Positions 34,412 through 46,555 of a stretch of DNA of 64,000 bases are shown in pieces. The notes beneath the pieces are model-generated. The model saw only the letters and a program-made list of their open reading frames with translations. It searched no databases and was not told where the DNA came from. Made by a program: the position numbers and the translations under genes. This DNA comes from Yamagishiella unicocca (lineage: Eukaryota; Chlorophyta; Chlorophyceae; Chlamydomonadales; Volvocaceae), in contig BDSL01000037.1 in the NCBI GenBank assembly GCA_003116995.1, positions 496,001-560,000 on the forward strand, written 5' to 3'. Positions within the stretch are counted from its first letter, which is position 1, and each line of letters begins with the position of its first letter.

Positions 34412-37400
34412 CTACAGCCTGCGCACGCTGGGCCCGCTGGAGGCGTGCTGGCGCGGCAGGTGCATGGGGCGACAGACCGACACAACGCGGCGCTGCACCC
34501 AAGCGGCGGCGCTGAGTGGGTGCGTGCGCAGATGGCAAGCGGGCGCCGGGCTGCAGGCCGCCGGGCTGGGGCGGGGGCGGATGGCCGCCGTGCTGTTCAG
34601 GCTCTCCGCCCCGCCACCCATGCCGGCGCCGGCATCGCTGCCCGCACCGCCCGACTGCGGCTGACGCTGCAACTTGGCCAGGAAGTTCTGTCCGGATGGG
34701 CGACGTGACGGGTGATATTCCAGAGGAGGTCAGCGTTTGCTTCCATCGGTCAGGGGGCAAAGGGCTGGCACGCATGCACTGTTACAACCGCTAGCTCAAT
34801 CCGCTGCAAAAGCCCAAGGCGAGATTTGAGCACAAAGGCACGCCCGCACCTGTCCGCGCTGCTGCGTGCTGTCGTCCGGCGGAGGCCACCGGCCACAGCT
34901 GTCGCCCACGGTGTAGCCGTCCCCCGTGGGCAGCACCGGCTGTATGCCGTACTCCTCCATGCGGGTTGTGCAGGCCGCCACCTCATCCGGGTTGTCCACC
35001 CAGAGGTCCGCCATGAGGTAGACCTCCAGGGTCTTGATCTGGCCCGTGGCCGGGTTCCTGAGCATGGCGGTGTTGGGCGCGCCGGACTTCACGAGACGCC
35101 TGCGCGGGGTCATGTGCCGCAGGGCGTGGGCGCGCTTCAGGTCGGGGCATACATCAAGTGTTTGCTTGCTGCACTAATGCGCATCGATGGGGCCACCTGA
35201 CCGCCGCTGCCACGTCAGGGGTAACATGCAGTATATGCCCTGACAGTAGTTGTAGGGCCGCCGTGCACCCGCCCATTACAGGTCGATCACAGATTTCCTG
35301 TCAAACCCAATAGCACAAGTGCGGCCCCTGGAAAGCGCCGGCCAGCCAGGGCACACGCCGAGCCTCCCACAGGCTTACTTGAGGTTCTGCATCTTGTCCG
35401 CCAGCTCCTCCACGTGCTGCAGGGTGATGCGCGGCTTGAGCTCCACCAGCACCACCCGCAGCACGGAGTAGGCCATGCCGTCGATCTCAATCGTCACGAT
35501 CGCGCCCCCGATGCGTCCAACGACGATCTTGAAGCACCAGCGTGTGGCACCTGACGGCGCCACATAAGTAAACAGGGAACGCTGCAGTGTAGCTGCCAAG
35601 GCCAAAGTATTGCATCAGGCCACCCCCGGCGCAGATTCACCGCAGAGATGTGCTGGGATGCGGTGGCCCTCACCTTTGTCGCCAGCAAGCTTGGCCGTGG
35701 CCCACTCCGCAGCCTTGAACTCGCCCCCAGCGATTCGGCCCTGCTGCCAGCCAGTCAGAGTCGCCGCCACCTGGAGCAGGGCGGCGGGATGCCAGCATGA
35801 CGCTGCCAGGCGAGCTCAGCTTCATCCGCAAGGTGCGGTGTCCTTGGGCAGCGGAAGTCACAGAAACTAATGATGTGGTGCACAGTGCTCGGCTGGTGTG
35901 AGCACTAGCATGCGTTGATGAAAGCGTGCCCACACGCGTGCATTCAGGTGTTGCAGCCAACTCCAACAGGGACAGGGAACACGGTTCAAGAGCCCTTTTA
36001 TTCAGGGAGGGAGGGGCAGTCATGTGCGGGTGTAAACCCAACCTGCTGATCGACCAGCGTGAACTCGTCCGCCTTAACCACCACGGCCAGCCGCATGCCG
36101 TCCCGCAGCTCCAGGTCCTCGACGTCCTCAGCTCGGTCACTGCATTCCGCCAGCCGCAGGAGCTGGGGCGGCTGCTCGTCCACCGGCACCACGCGGCGGT
36201 AGCTCTCGCTTCTCATCTTTTGCTGGAACTGTGCCGAGGTCAGCTTCCGGTAGTCCCGCTTGATGTAGCCCGAGCCATCAGGCAGGAACACAGTGACATT
36301 GTTGTAGAGACGTGGAGCTGCATGTGCCAGACAGGTTGAGCACTTTGGTCAGTTGGAGACCAGAGGGGCGGACATCTTGGAAGCAGGTGAACTCCACCCG
36401 CGCACTGAGCTAATTTGAGGCAAGCCCCCTAAAGCCTCCCCGGTTCCTCTCTTGGCACTGGCGAACATTTGCCCGTCCCCAACCAACTGCATGCCGATCC
36501 CCACCCAAGAGCATCGTGATACACGTTTTGAGGACAATCGGTCGCCATTGGGACACGCGCAGCTGTACCCACAGCGGCAGAGGTAGATCCCCGCAGTTGC
36601 CAGCCAGTTTGAGGCGCTCTTCGCGGTACGAACGTGCTCAGCCGCAGGTGAGCAAATCCCAAGGCCCGAGGACCCTTGAAGAACGACCCGTGCAACGACC
36701 TGACCTGTGCCCCGATTGGTGCCGATCAGAGCAACCAACAACCATTCAACAACTCACCGTCAGCTCCCGCGGTCCCTGGGCCCGGCCCGGCCGCCGCGCC
36801 TGCACGACGTGAGAGCGACCGGGGGGGCACATGCAGGTGAGAAGCTGCATGCCGCTGTACGTGCTTGTTGCGGTCTGGTGTGTGGGGTGGGTTGCGGGGT
36901 TGAGCGTGAGGGTGCTGACACGCGGCGGAGGTGGGGTGTGGCGGTGTGCGTTTCGAGCACCAGGGCATGTCGACCCAGGGCGCTTCCAGTATCGAAAACC
37001 AAGACGAATGCGCGCTACAACAACGTCGAGGTGCCTGGGAGAGCCGGTGGCAGGAGCCGCTGTGATCGCAACTGAGTGGACGCAAACTCGCAGGGCGGCT
37101 TCACGCGGCATGCGCAAACCACAGCCACCCAAACACCACAGCCGCTCAACCATACCACCTACCCCGCCACCTCCTCCCTCCCCCACGGTCGCCGTGCTGC
37201 ATGTCCCTGGCCTGCTGCGTGGCCCGCACCTCAACCAAAGCTAGCACAGTGCGGTGGCCCCCACCGACGTGGACAGGCAAGCCACAACCCTGAGCGAGGA
37301 ACCCCAGAGCCTGACAAGCAATACTACCGGGACTCACCGCCAGCTCCCGCGCTGCCTGGACCAGGCCCAGCCGCCGCGTCTGCACGATCTGGAATGACCC

Positions 37401-37983
37401 AGGGAGCATATACAATGCAGGCTGTTAGAGAGGGTCCATCAAGGAAGGGGTGCAAAGGGGCGCGGCGAAGTGCGGTCGAAAGGTAGCCCCCCGGCCACTC
37501 TACCCGCGAGCAAGAGACGAGTCGAGGTACGTCGAGGTGCGCAGAACGCGCACATGGGGAGGGAGGGGGTCTGATGGAAGACATCACCGACGGGTGTGAT
37601 TTCTCCCCCTCAACATCGCAGGCCTCTCAGGAGCGGATGCGACCCAACATGCTGCATCCAACATGCTGCATCCAACATGCTGCATCTCTCATGCTAAATC
37701 TTTCGTGGAAGAAAACGAAGACACGAACGAAGACATTGCAGTAGGTGCAACGTCTTGATCCGACCAACAAGGACGCACCGAGCCACTTTTCCGTCAGATT
37801 CCTACGCTCAGACAGCAGGAGCTTCAAGTTCTCGTGAAATTGGTTGAGCCGATCCGTCAGCTTGGCCAAGCACTTGTCGTCTGTCTCGTTGTCGACCTTG
37901 CTCTCCAATTCTCTCAGGTACTTCTCCTTCTCCATGATCTCAAAATTCAGCTGCTGCAGCTGCTGTTTAAACACTTCATCCAT
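34412..37983 (-). CDS. Coiled-coil, linker exons, PD-(D/E)XK-like domain protein (about 489 aa)
   Basis: Minus-strand exons 37983-37779, 37379-37338, 36799-36758, 36317-36043, 35770-35674, 35592-35379, 35168-34850 and 34687-34412 join in frame (1470 nt). The in-frame ATG at 38058 is an alternative start. Residues 1-68 are coiled coil. The two 42-nt exons, read in phase 1, give Ala/Gly/Pro linkers and could be skipped without changing frame. Then come LYNNVTVFLPDGSGYIKRDY, and a core with EIDGMAYSVLRVVLVELKP (Asp258, Glu271, Lys273), which has the order and spacing of a PD-(D/E)XK nuclease site followed by a helix (HVEELADKMQNL). A conserved-looking Thr/Leu segment and a low-complexity Ser/Pro/Arg tail close the protein. 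The nuclease call is by motif only. The gene sits in a repeat-rich region and has a truncated relative at 32175-33897. Confidence 0.55.
36190..37034 (-). repeat. Inverted duplication, right arm (within the minus-strand gene)
   Basis: Partner of 33057-33880. The arms are separated by about 2.3 kb. Confidence 0.85.
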
Positions 37984-38159
37984 GGCTGTTGCGGCCAACC
38001 AGGGACCGAAACGTCTTAGCGACAGGAGAGGCAGCGAAAAGCGCGTGCTTTCCAGCACTTATACGCTGAAGTGAGCCGGCAATTTGTAGGCATCAGCAGC
38101 GTTGGCACCGTAATTATTTCGAGCTTCCACCGAATCTTACAGGTCAAAATCTTTACGCC

Positions 38160-40630
38160 AGGCGTATAGCATGAGCATGAGCATGAGCATGTTACAGACG
38201 TAGGGCCCTCCCAGGTCCTGTCCATATCCCCACGAACCGTTCGGTCAGGAGGCGCTTCTAGAGCAATATTATATGGGGGAGAAAAACAATTAATATTAAC
38301 TACATATGCTGCCAACGGGGAGGCTTCCGAAGCGTACACTTTTTCAAGTGTCGTTTCTATGTGTGGCGATTTGATAAAGTAAACTTGCTAAGTTCGCCGT
38401 AACCGATTTCGTCATGACCGTCTTCATCCCTAGATCAGCATTTATTCCTGACGCAAGCCTCATTTCTGCATAAGCTGGACATTCAAGCAAGACGTGCAAT
38501 TCGTCCTCTACTGACCTTGTGCCCTGAGTCGCGCAAAAACGGCAGACTCTATCCGCTCGAACTCGTCCCCTAGGGCGATTGGCTTCAAGATCCCAGCAAC
38601 CTAACCTGAACCGCATCAGCGCCACATGGTGCTTACGAGGGATATCAGAGCAGGTATGGCCTGAAAGGCCGTCGGGTCCTCCTTTCGCATCAATCAACCC
38701 CATCCAATGCTTATAACGGCACATCTTAACTCCGGGGAGCCTTCCGTCCGAGATGAAGGCCCTTGGGTCAACATCTAGACGACGATGGCTCCATTCACAC
38801 ATAAACCTATTTCTTAGACGCTCTAATAAATCGCTAGCCGGGAGGGGCTGCGAAGCAAGCCAGGGAGCTATGATGTGAGGGCGGTCCGCGTGGGGGAACC
38901 CCGCCGACGGTTGCCCCGCTCTCCAATTATAATCAAGCTTATCACACACTCTTATTACTTTGGCAACCCAACAGTCACCTATAAAGCCGTTATTTGCAGC
39001 GATCTTAATATCTTCTTGAAACACTGCATTTGCCAAGGTATGAGGTTGGCTAACTAACCTGTTCCAGAAATAAAAACCAGCTTTGCCCAGTACCATTGGA
39101 GTGGTACCTGGGAAAATTCGGCATAAAGAAGACGCCGCGTGGGCGCTGAGGCACCTGCTATAATGCTAAGAAACTTCGCTTGCAAACAGACCATAGGGTC
39201 ATTGAGCGCTTTCTCAAAGCTGCTATCATTGGGGGTATTCCTTTTTCTGCCTGTTGGCCATGGCCGCCGAGGCTCCCCAGAACGACTCCTGCCAAAACCA
39301 TCAAACATTTCTAGTATAGCGTCTGGGCCCCAAACCTCTGCTCCGTACGACATTACGGACCTGACTTGCCCATCAAAACATTTAAGCATGATGTCCGGTG
39401 CTGAAATATGTAACGCATCTAATTTGCTCTTTAAAGCGAACATGGCTTTCCGGCCTGAATCACATAACTCCTCTCTGCAGGAGTCAAACGCTGTGGTGGG
39501 CCCGTATTGGATGCCCAAATAACGTACTCGCTCTTTCAGGGGTATTGCTACCCCATAGAGTCGTAAAACACTGGCCTCTGCAGTGAAAACTCTGCGTTGT
39601 GCCTCGTCACTCGCAAAAACTAACAGCTCTGATTTGTTCTGATTTACTTTGGCGCCAAACGCGTCACAAAACTCCTCTAGCCGGTTCAGTAAAACTTGCA
39701 TGCGTTCAATTGTATTGGCTAGCAGATTCAAATCATCTGCGTAAAACAGAGTGGATATCCTCTTGCCAAGGGCCCTGGGACCTTCCGTAGTCGACCCAGG
39801 GCCTGCAAATCTGCTTCTATCCCATGCATCCACATATTCTGCGAAAATCTCAATGTAAAGCCCAAACAGATCGGTGCTACGCGGGCATCCCTGTTTTACC
39901 CCTTGCTCAGAGGAAAAGGGTTGCGCAGGGCGGCCATTTGCTTTCACACGTAACAAGATCTGCTCGTATCCCTTCTTAATAGCTGATAACATTTCACCAC
40001 AGATACCTCTCTCCTCCAACCTTTTCCACAGGAGCCAACGTGGCACTTTATCAAATGCTTTTCGAAATCGATCTGGCAGATGAACAGCGGTGCCTGAAGC
40101 GGTTGAATATGCTTAGTAATAAGGTGCCTCATGTTGAAGAGATGATGTACCGTACTAAGGCCTTCTAGAAAGCCAGCTTGTCCTGGCTGTCTAGTACCAG
40201 GGGCTACTCGAAAATAACAAGCCAGTCGCTTCTCCAAAATTGAAGCGTAACATTTGGCTAAAACACCCCCAACTGCAATACCACGATAATTATTCTTGTC
40301 AAGATCAGCCCCCTTGCGCTTGTATACTGGGGTAAGGTCTGAAATAGTAAATTGCTTGGGGAAGTCCCCTGTATGACGAATATGCTCAAGTAGCGTGTGT
40401 AGTACAGGAACAAGCCTGTTGAACTCCGGGGTTTTATCCTCGGTACCGCTTCGCAGCAGGCGTGCGTATTTATGGCATTCCGCAGGGACCCTTTCGGGTC
40501 CCTTGGCCTTGCCATTTGCCATATTATTTATAACTTCCTGCACCTCCCCTAGACCAAACGGGATGTTTAAAATCTCATCCGCAATGGCTTTCCTCGTCTG
40601 GACCAGAGGGTGGGCAGCAGGCACTAATCC
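38160..40630 (-). mobile_element. 5'-truncated LINE, reverse transcriptase plus C-terminal zinc-knuckle region
   Basis: The minus strand encodes the RT domain: a KAKGPERVPAE block, LTPVYKRKGAD, a FEQGVKQGCP-type block (SSEQGVKQGCPRSTDLFGLY) and FYADDLNLLA. A C-terminal part with CRFCATQGTRSVEDELHVLL and ECPAY follows, as in L1-type LINEs. The frame shifts near 40058 (one base short) and again near 39090, so no full ORF survives. The 5' part (endonuclease) is missing; the frame begins about 40624, next to a satellite. A (TGAGCA)n run at 38171-38190 may be the 3' tail. Confidence 0.85.
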
Positions 40631-40689
40631 ACTTATCCGGTGGTCACAGCGGATAAGTCATTTTCTAATCCAAGGGCGGTTTCCAATCC

Positions 40690-41012
40690 GCAGGGCAGCG
40701 ATCTTAATAAGCCGGGGCCGCGATTCCAATACTCAGGGCAGCAATCCCAATACGCCGGGGCCGCCGTTCCAATACTCAGGGCAGCAATCCCAATACGCCG
40801 GGGCCGCCGTTCCAATACTCAGGACAGCAATCCCAGTACGCCGGGGCGCGGTTTCCAATACGCAGGTTGCTAATCCCAATACGCCGGGGCGCGGTTTCCA
40901 ATACGCAGGTTGCTAATCCCAATACGCCGGGGCGCGGTTTCCAATACGCAGGTTGCTAATCCCAATACGTCGGGGCGCGGTTTCCAATACGCAGGTTGCT
41001 AATCCCAATACG
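40690..41012 (+). repeat. 43-bp satellite, about 7.5 copies in two variants
   Basis: The first variant carries CCAATACTCAGGGCAGCAAT and the second CCAATACGCAGGTTGCTAAT. Both end with CCCAATACGCCGGGGC. The variants are not interspersed: the first fills the left half, the second the right. Confidence 0.9.
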
Positions 41013-42856
41013 CCACCGTGACCGACGCCTAAACTAATCCAGGGGGGATGCCCACCCTCTGGCGTGAGAACGAGGACCGGTACGTGGCTAATAACAATGT
41101 GGTTGCCGCGATGTTCGGGACCTGCACTTTCCTGTACAAGTACACTGGGTACTTTGCAGGCAATCTGTGATTTTGTAGGGCCTTACTACAAGCCTTTCGG
41201 GGTCGGTATGCTTCCCCGCCTAGAGCCTGCCAGGCCTCGCGTCAAGTACGCCGTGCCTCACTCCACGGGCGCCATGCCTTATTGACTCGGATTGGATATA
41301 GCAGAAACGGCAATTCGAAAGTGTAAACCACGACGGGCACCCCGATTGGATAAAGCAAACGACGAAAACCGGCTCGCAGGCATGGTGAGATAACGCACCC
41401 AGGGCAGCGGGAGGCAGCCAAGACAACGGGAATGCACGTGCAGCACCTCCCAAGCAACGGTGCAGCTCGTGTTGCCCGCCGGCGAAAGCACCATTTGCAC
41501 GAAGTGCATCCCACCAACGTAAGGAAAACAGCGCGGCCCCACGGGCATGCTGACCCCGGAGGGCAGGCACCCAAGCACACAGCCGTGGAGCGAGGCGGAA
41601 CCCTTGGGGCAACACGCCGCGAGGCCTAGCAGGCGCTAGGCTGGGAAGCCGGCCGACTTCGAAGAGTCCAGTAGTGAGGCGCTATGAAATCACTGGTTGC
41701 CTGCAGAGTGCAGGTCCCGAACGTCGCATCCTCATGCGCGGAGCACCGGAGGCACGCCGCAGGCCCGGCAAGCCCTAGGCCACACCGTAGGCCCGGCAAG
41801 CCCCCGGCCGGCCACAGTCAGCGTCGAAGAGGCTAGTAGTAAGGCGCTATGAAACCATTGATCGCCTGCCCAGTGTACATGTACAGAAATGTGCAAAAAG
41901 GTCCGGCACGGCTTCTCCAACAAGCCTGGCCGCAGCATGCACACCACGGTCCAAGTTGGCACCGCGCCATAGGTGGCAAATATTGGCTTCAAGCCTTTCA
42001 TGAAGGACCTCTTTAAGACATTATGCTATTAATCGCCAAGCACTGCAAGCTGCTGGCACCGGTGCTGGTACCTCACGTGCGCTCAGAGGGTTCGATGCAA
42101 CGCTATGCATGCGGAACTGGCATGGTTTGCCAAGCAACTGCTCTGTACATCTGACCTAAGTTGCGAATGTAATGTCCGATATGTATGGGTACCCACGGGC
42201 GTGTGGCTTTCCTTGCGTACGGGCTGTGCTGAAACTGTGTCGAAACATTGCAAATCTTTCACGACCAACAACGTCAGCAGTAGTGGTATTGTAGGAAATA
42301 AATACAATACCGCCTATCGATATCCACCGGTCGTCCGTGTCAAACGCGACTCGCGTTGCCAGCAAAACTGGCACCTGGGCTCCTTTTTCATTATCCGGCG
42401 CTTGGATTGTGATACTATCCGTCAGTTCATAACCAATCAATATTATCATATGCCGATTTGTGAACTTCTGCAAGCGGCGCAGCAACCAGCGTGAAATGCA
42501 AGTCCGTCTTTCCCACTGACTTCTCCTTACAGCAAGTTCGATGTGGCCGTAAATAATAACATAGTTTGCGAAGGAATGAAGAAGATGCGGCCTGGCCTTG
42601 GATTTCCCCCCCCCCCCTGTACGTCACTAAACGCGGTGCCCCCTCGTGACTGAACCCAGCCGGAAGCCCGGAACAGCCGGCACTCAGGCACTGAAAAGCC
42701 ATAAACCGTCTTGGCCGTCCAATAGGCAGGGAACCTAGAAAACCTAAACAGTCTGCGAGGTCGTGCCCTCCCTAAGGCGTAACATTTGTTGCGCACGGGT
42801 ACACACTACAGCATTAAAGTGCCGTATATTGTAAAGCTATCAATTATACATTAAGT
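41013..42856. other. Repeat-derived region, no supported gene
   Basis: A frame at 41050-41165 (ending at a possible donor) has no partner. A segment of about 47 bp occurs twice (41659-41705, 41825-41872). The string ACGTTCGGGACCTGCAC (about 41108) reappears inverted near 41705-41728, and the adjoining GTACACTGGG block reappears inverted near 41870. A decayed piece of the 24577-type repeat lies at 42498-42650 with a C-run. These look like nested element remnants. Confidence 0.45.
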
Positions 42857-43090
42857 GAAGGCTTTTGGACGAATACGTGACGCGGACCCTAATGGACCTT
42901 GAGGCCGTGCGCAATGCACTGGGAACGTTACCCGGTAGGTAGGTTGATCGCTTTACAGACGAGGATTTGCGCAAGCTTTGGAATGCGGGGTACAGGACCC
43001 CGGAGGATCTGAAGTTGGCAACGCGCGAGGGACTGCGAGAAGCCACGCTGATGTCAGCTCTTGTGGATCGTATCATTCGTGCACAAGGTA
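42857..43090 (+). pseudogene. Helical module exon with an in-frame stop
   Basis: A single frame reads a helical segment, a TAG codon after LGTLPGR, and then FTDEDLRKLWNAGYRTPEDL with ATREGLREATL. It ends at a phase-1 donor (CAAG|GTATGG). The LWxAGYxTxEDL pattern resembles a helix-hairpin-helix/SAM-like fold. The phase-1 end, followed about 450 bp later by the tail of a linker-exon copy (43536-43545), marks it as a dead member of the modular gene family. Confidence 0.45.
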
Positions 43091-44349
43091 TGGAACCTTC
43101 GATTGGGGTTTGGGTACGAGATGTCGGTCCCATATCGAGGTTTTCAATTTACGTGCTGGCTTAGTTGTTGGGATTCACTACTATCCATATCCGCTCTTCT
43201 GGGGGTCGGATTGCGTATTGGGGGGAAACATCTCAGGATCTAGGAGGGACCATCTCAGGATTTAGTAGATATGGGCACCATGACTGCTAGGTAAGAGCGA
43301 AATGCCTAGACCTGTGCCCTGACTTTGTTTCACGCTGATCCAACTGCTCCTTGGTTGTCCCCTTGCCATACCTATTGCTTGATCAGGCCCGACAGCCGCT
43401 GTGCCGGCAGGTGCGTGGGGTGGGGTGAGACAATGTGGTAGCAGCGCTGAAGGCCGCCAGCCTGCTGTGTGAGGTTCCTGCACTCCTCAGTTAGTCGGAA
43501 GCTGATTCGCTTCCAGCTGAACTTGACCCACCTCCCGGCGGTGAGTCCCGGTAGTATTGCTTTTCAGGCTCTGGGGTTCCTCGCTCAGGGTTGTGGCTTG
43601 CCTGTCCATTTTGACGTCGGTGGGGGCCACCACGTTGTGACAGCGTTGATTGAGGTGCGGGCCACGCAGCAGGCCAGGGACATGCAGCACGGCGACCGTG
43701 GGGGAGGGAGTCAGGGTGGCGGGGTAGGTGGTATGGTTGAGCGGCTGTGGTGTTTGGGTGGCTGTGTTGCCGGATTCCTGCGCCGTCTATGTTCTAGGTG
43801 TGGGGGGTGTCCTGGGTTCTCGGGGTGTAGGTGAAGGCCATGTACCAACTGCAGGTTTCACAAACAGCCGCATGCCGGCGGACTGTCGCGTCTTGCACTT
43901 GAAGCGCTGTCGCCTGAGCTCGCAATTCCAACACAAGTTCGGCACAACTGTTTCCCCTCTTCCCTGTTTGTTGTGCAGCCGTGGCGGGAGTACCCATGCC
44001 TGCTGGTGCGTTGGGTGGGTTGGATGGATGAGCGTGGGTTGCGTGCGGGCGTGTGGGTTGTCAGTGTTAGAATCCTTTGGAGGAACCAGCTATGACAGGG
44101 CAGCTGCTGCGATCACACAAGTGATGTGTCGCCCTGTTTTCCACTATTTCTCGACATTGTCATGTGTCCTTCATGCACTTGACACATCGAGTGGAGCTGC
44201 TGCTGTTCCTCAGAGTGGGTATTCATCACAGTGTATTATGGGGGTTCCTGCATATGTGCATCATACAGGTGCTACGTCTTAGCGCTACATCCTGTCCACG
44301 TTTCCGTTTTATGTGTGTCATGGTAGTGACATTACATGAGGGGCTTTCG
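43091..44349. other. Mosaic of repeat and LINE-3'-derived fragments
   Basis: It contains a copy of the LINE 3' piece (43560-43700) and a copy of the 30462-type unit (44100-44340). No intact gene is seen. Confidence 0.5.
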
Positions 44350-46555
44350 CCAATCCCCACACGCTTTGCATATGGGCCACAATGATCTTCAGATGCTGCT
44401 GCTTGATCGCGCATATGGTTCAAGGTGCCCGCAACATGGACCCGTGTCCGATGCTTAAGGGAGGGTTCGCGATACTTCGCACAGGTCTGCATGTCGCACA
44501 GTGGAAGTTACGGCTGCTGCCTTCTGTCGATTGCATGTGCAGCTAGCATTGGGCATGAGGCACGCCACACCGCATCCGCCCTGCGAGCTTGCGCCCAACC
44601 CTACTGCAAATTGCGGTATCCGTACTGCACGCCGATGCTCGCTTCATCTGCAAGTCCGGTCTCGCCTGGCCTCGAAACGCACCCCACCGCACGTCCCCCT
44701 CGTTGACCCTCCCTCCCGACGCAATGCTACCTGCGCGATACGACAGCACACCTCATCCGTATGTCAGGACACGCACCCCCGCACAGCACCTCCCCAAACA
44801 CATGCGTGCACCCACCCGGAAAGTAATGTGTCGCCCCACAATGTCATATGCCCTTCATGCAGTTGACGCATCCGGTGCAGCTGCTGGTGTTCCGCAGAGT
44901 GGGTATTTATCACAGCGTTTTGTGGGGGTTCCTGCATAAGTGCATCATACGGTGCTACGTCTCAGCGCTACATCCTGTCACGTGTTCGTTTCATGTGTGC
45001 CATGGTAGTGACGTGACATGAGGAGCTTCCGCCTGTGCTGTTTGGCATTGTGTCGCGTGCAGGTGTTTGGTATAGTGCGCTGTCACCTGTCCCGTCACTT
45101 CTTCACCTGACCGTTCGGAGGTGGTGCTCCTGGCGTGGCGGCAGCACCTCTCAGCCATCGGCATGCTTGTCTCCCCCCCCAGCAGCTACCCAGCTCCGGG
45201 AGGCCGACAGCTCCTTTGGGAATACGACAGCAAGCCTGCGCCGGCGCATCTCTCCACTACCCGCGCAACAGGTCAACTAATGATGTTCCTGCTGCTCTGG
45301 AAACGGCCAGGACGCCAGCAGCGACATTGCGGCGCTGCCGGCGTCCTGGCCGTTTCTAGAGCTGCACGATTCTAGAGCTGCACGATGCGACGGGAGCGAT
45401 GAAATGTGCCATTGAGTGCGATAGAGTGGGGGGGCGGTGGTGATGGTGACTGGTCAGCGTTGTGCTTATCGTAGCTAGCGACTGGTGGCTGCGCTTGCTT
45501 ACTGAGACTTCTCTACCTGCCTGGTTGGCGGCAGTGTTTTTACGTATGCAAAACGCATCCCCTTTCAATAGCAATTGGGCTTACAAGTTATACAGTCATA
45601 CTTATAAGGTATTCAGGCGTTGCCATAATGTTAATATGTTCTTCAGCTACTGTTAAAGGGTTACGCATTTGAATGTGGTTAGAACCTACTACTTTACCTG
45701 TAACATCCTTTGTACCAATTTACGTTTGTGTACGTCCCTCACACCTTCGTGTCAAAACACTGGGAGTTCGGCCTCCCAACCATTGCCAACGGTCGAGCTG
45801 CACTCAAACAGTTGGTTCGTTGCGGTGTGGCCGAACTCAGTTCCTGCTGCCTCCTCAAGGCTAGGCTGCAGCCGCCCAGCCCTTCTCGCCTTGCCATCAG
45901 GTTCAAGTACTCACAGTGCACCCCTGTATCCCAACCCCTGGCGGTCTCGTCGTGACCGAAGCCTGGTGTAGCCACCCTCGATGCGATAGCAGCCGTGCCA
46001 GAGCTTCAATTGAGACCATCATCCATGTAAAATAATTAGCATCCCGAAAAAAGCAAAAAGACACGTCCAGACGTCCAATCCAACGCGCTTTCATCCTTGC
46101 TTTGGCGTCCTGCCGGCCCAACAAAGTCGTCGAACGGCATCTACCTCCTTTGGGGGGAGGTCTCTCGAGTGGCGCCCGATTGCTCGGACGAAGACCACCT
46201 GAAGTAGGATATGCCCAACGGAGCAGCAAACACTGCCGCTCGCCCTTATCTGGCCCCCCATCTACACCGCCCAAATGTCCGAGAATATTTCTGTACCAAC
46301 CGGAACCCAACAGAAATGACCATACACTCAAAAACAGCATGACCATGACACAGCATAAGATGGCCCCCCGGCCTTGGTCAGCGAACCATGTTACGTATGC
46401 CTCCCCGATCCATTGTTCAGCGGTCACTGGTAGCTGCCCAGCACCAAGGGGCTCCATAGGCGGGATGGGATACAGGCAAGGCCGCTGGCCACACGCTGCA
46501 CGTCTGCGGGCAGGCCAGCCGTGACCAGCCAATCGCCATCAGCGTGCGCCATGGG
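44350..46555 (+). repeat. Segmental duplication, long copy
   Basis: 44350-44562 matches 32467-32668; 44549-44822 is unit A; 44822-45552 matches 30462-31216; 46122-46555 matches 31217-31490. The intervening 45553-46121 is unique to this copy and holds an open frame with SKHWEFGLPTIANGRAALKQ that I do not recognise. Confidence 0.8.
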
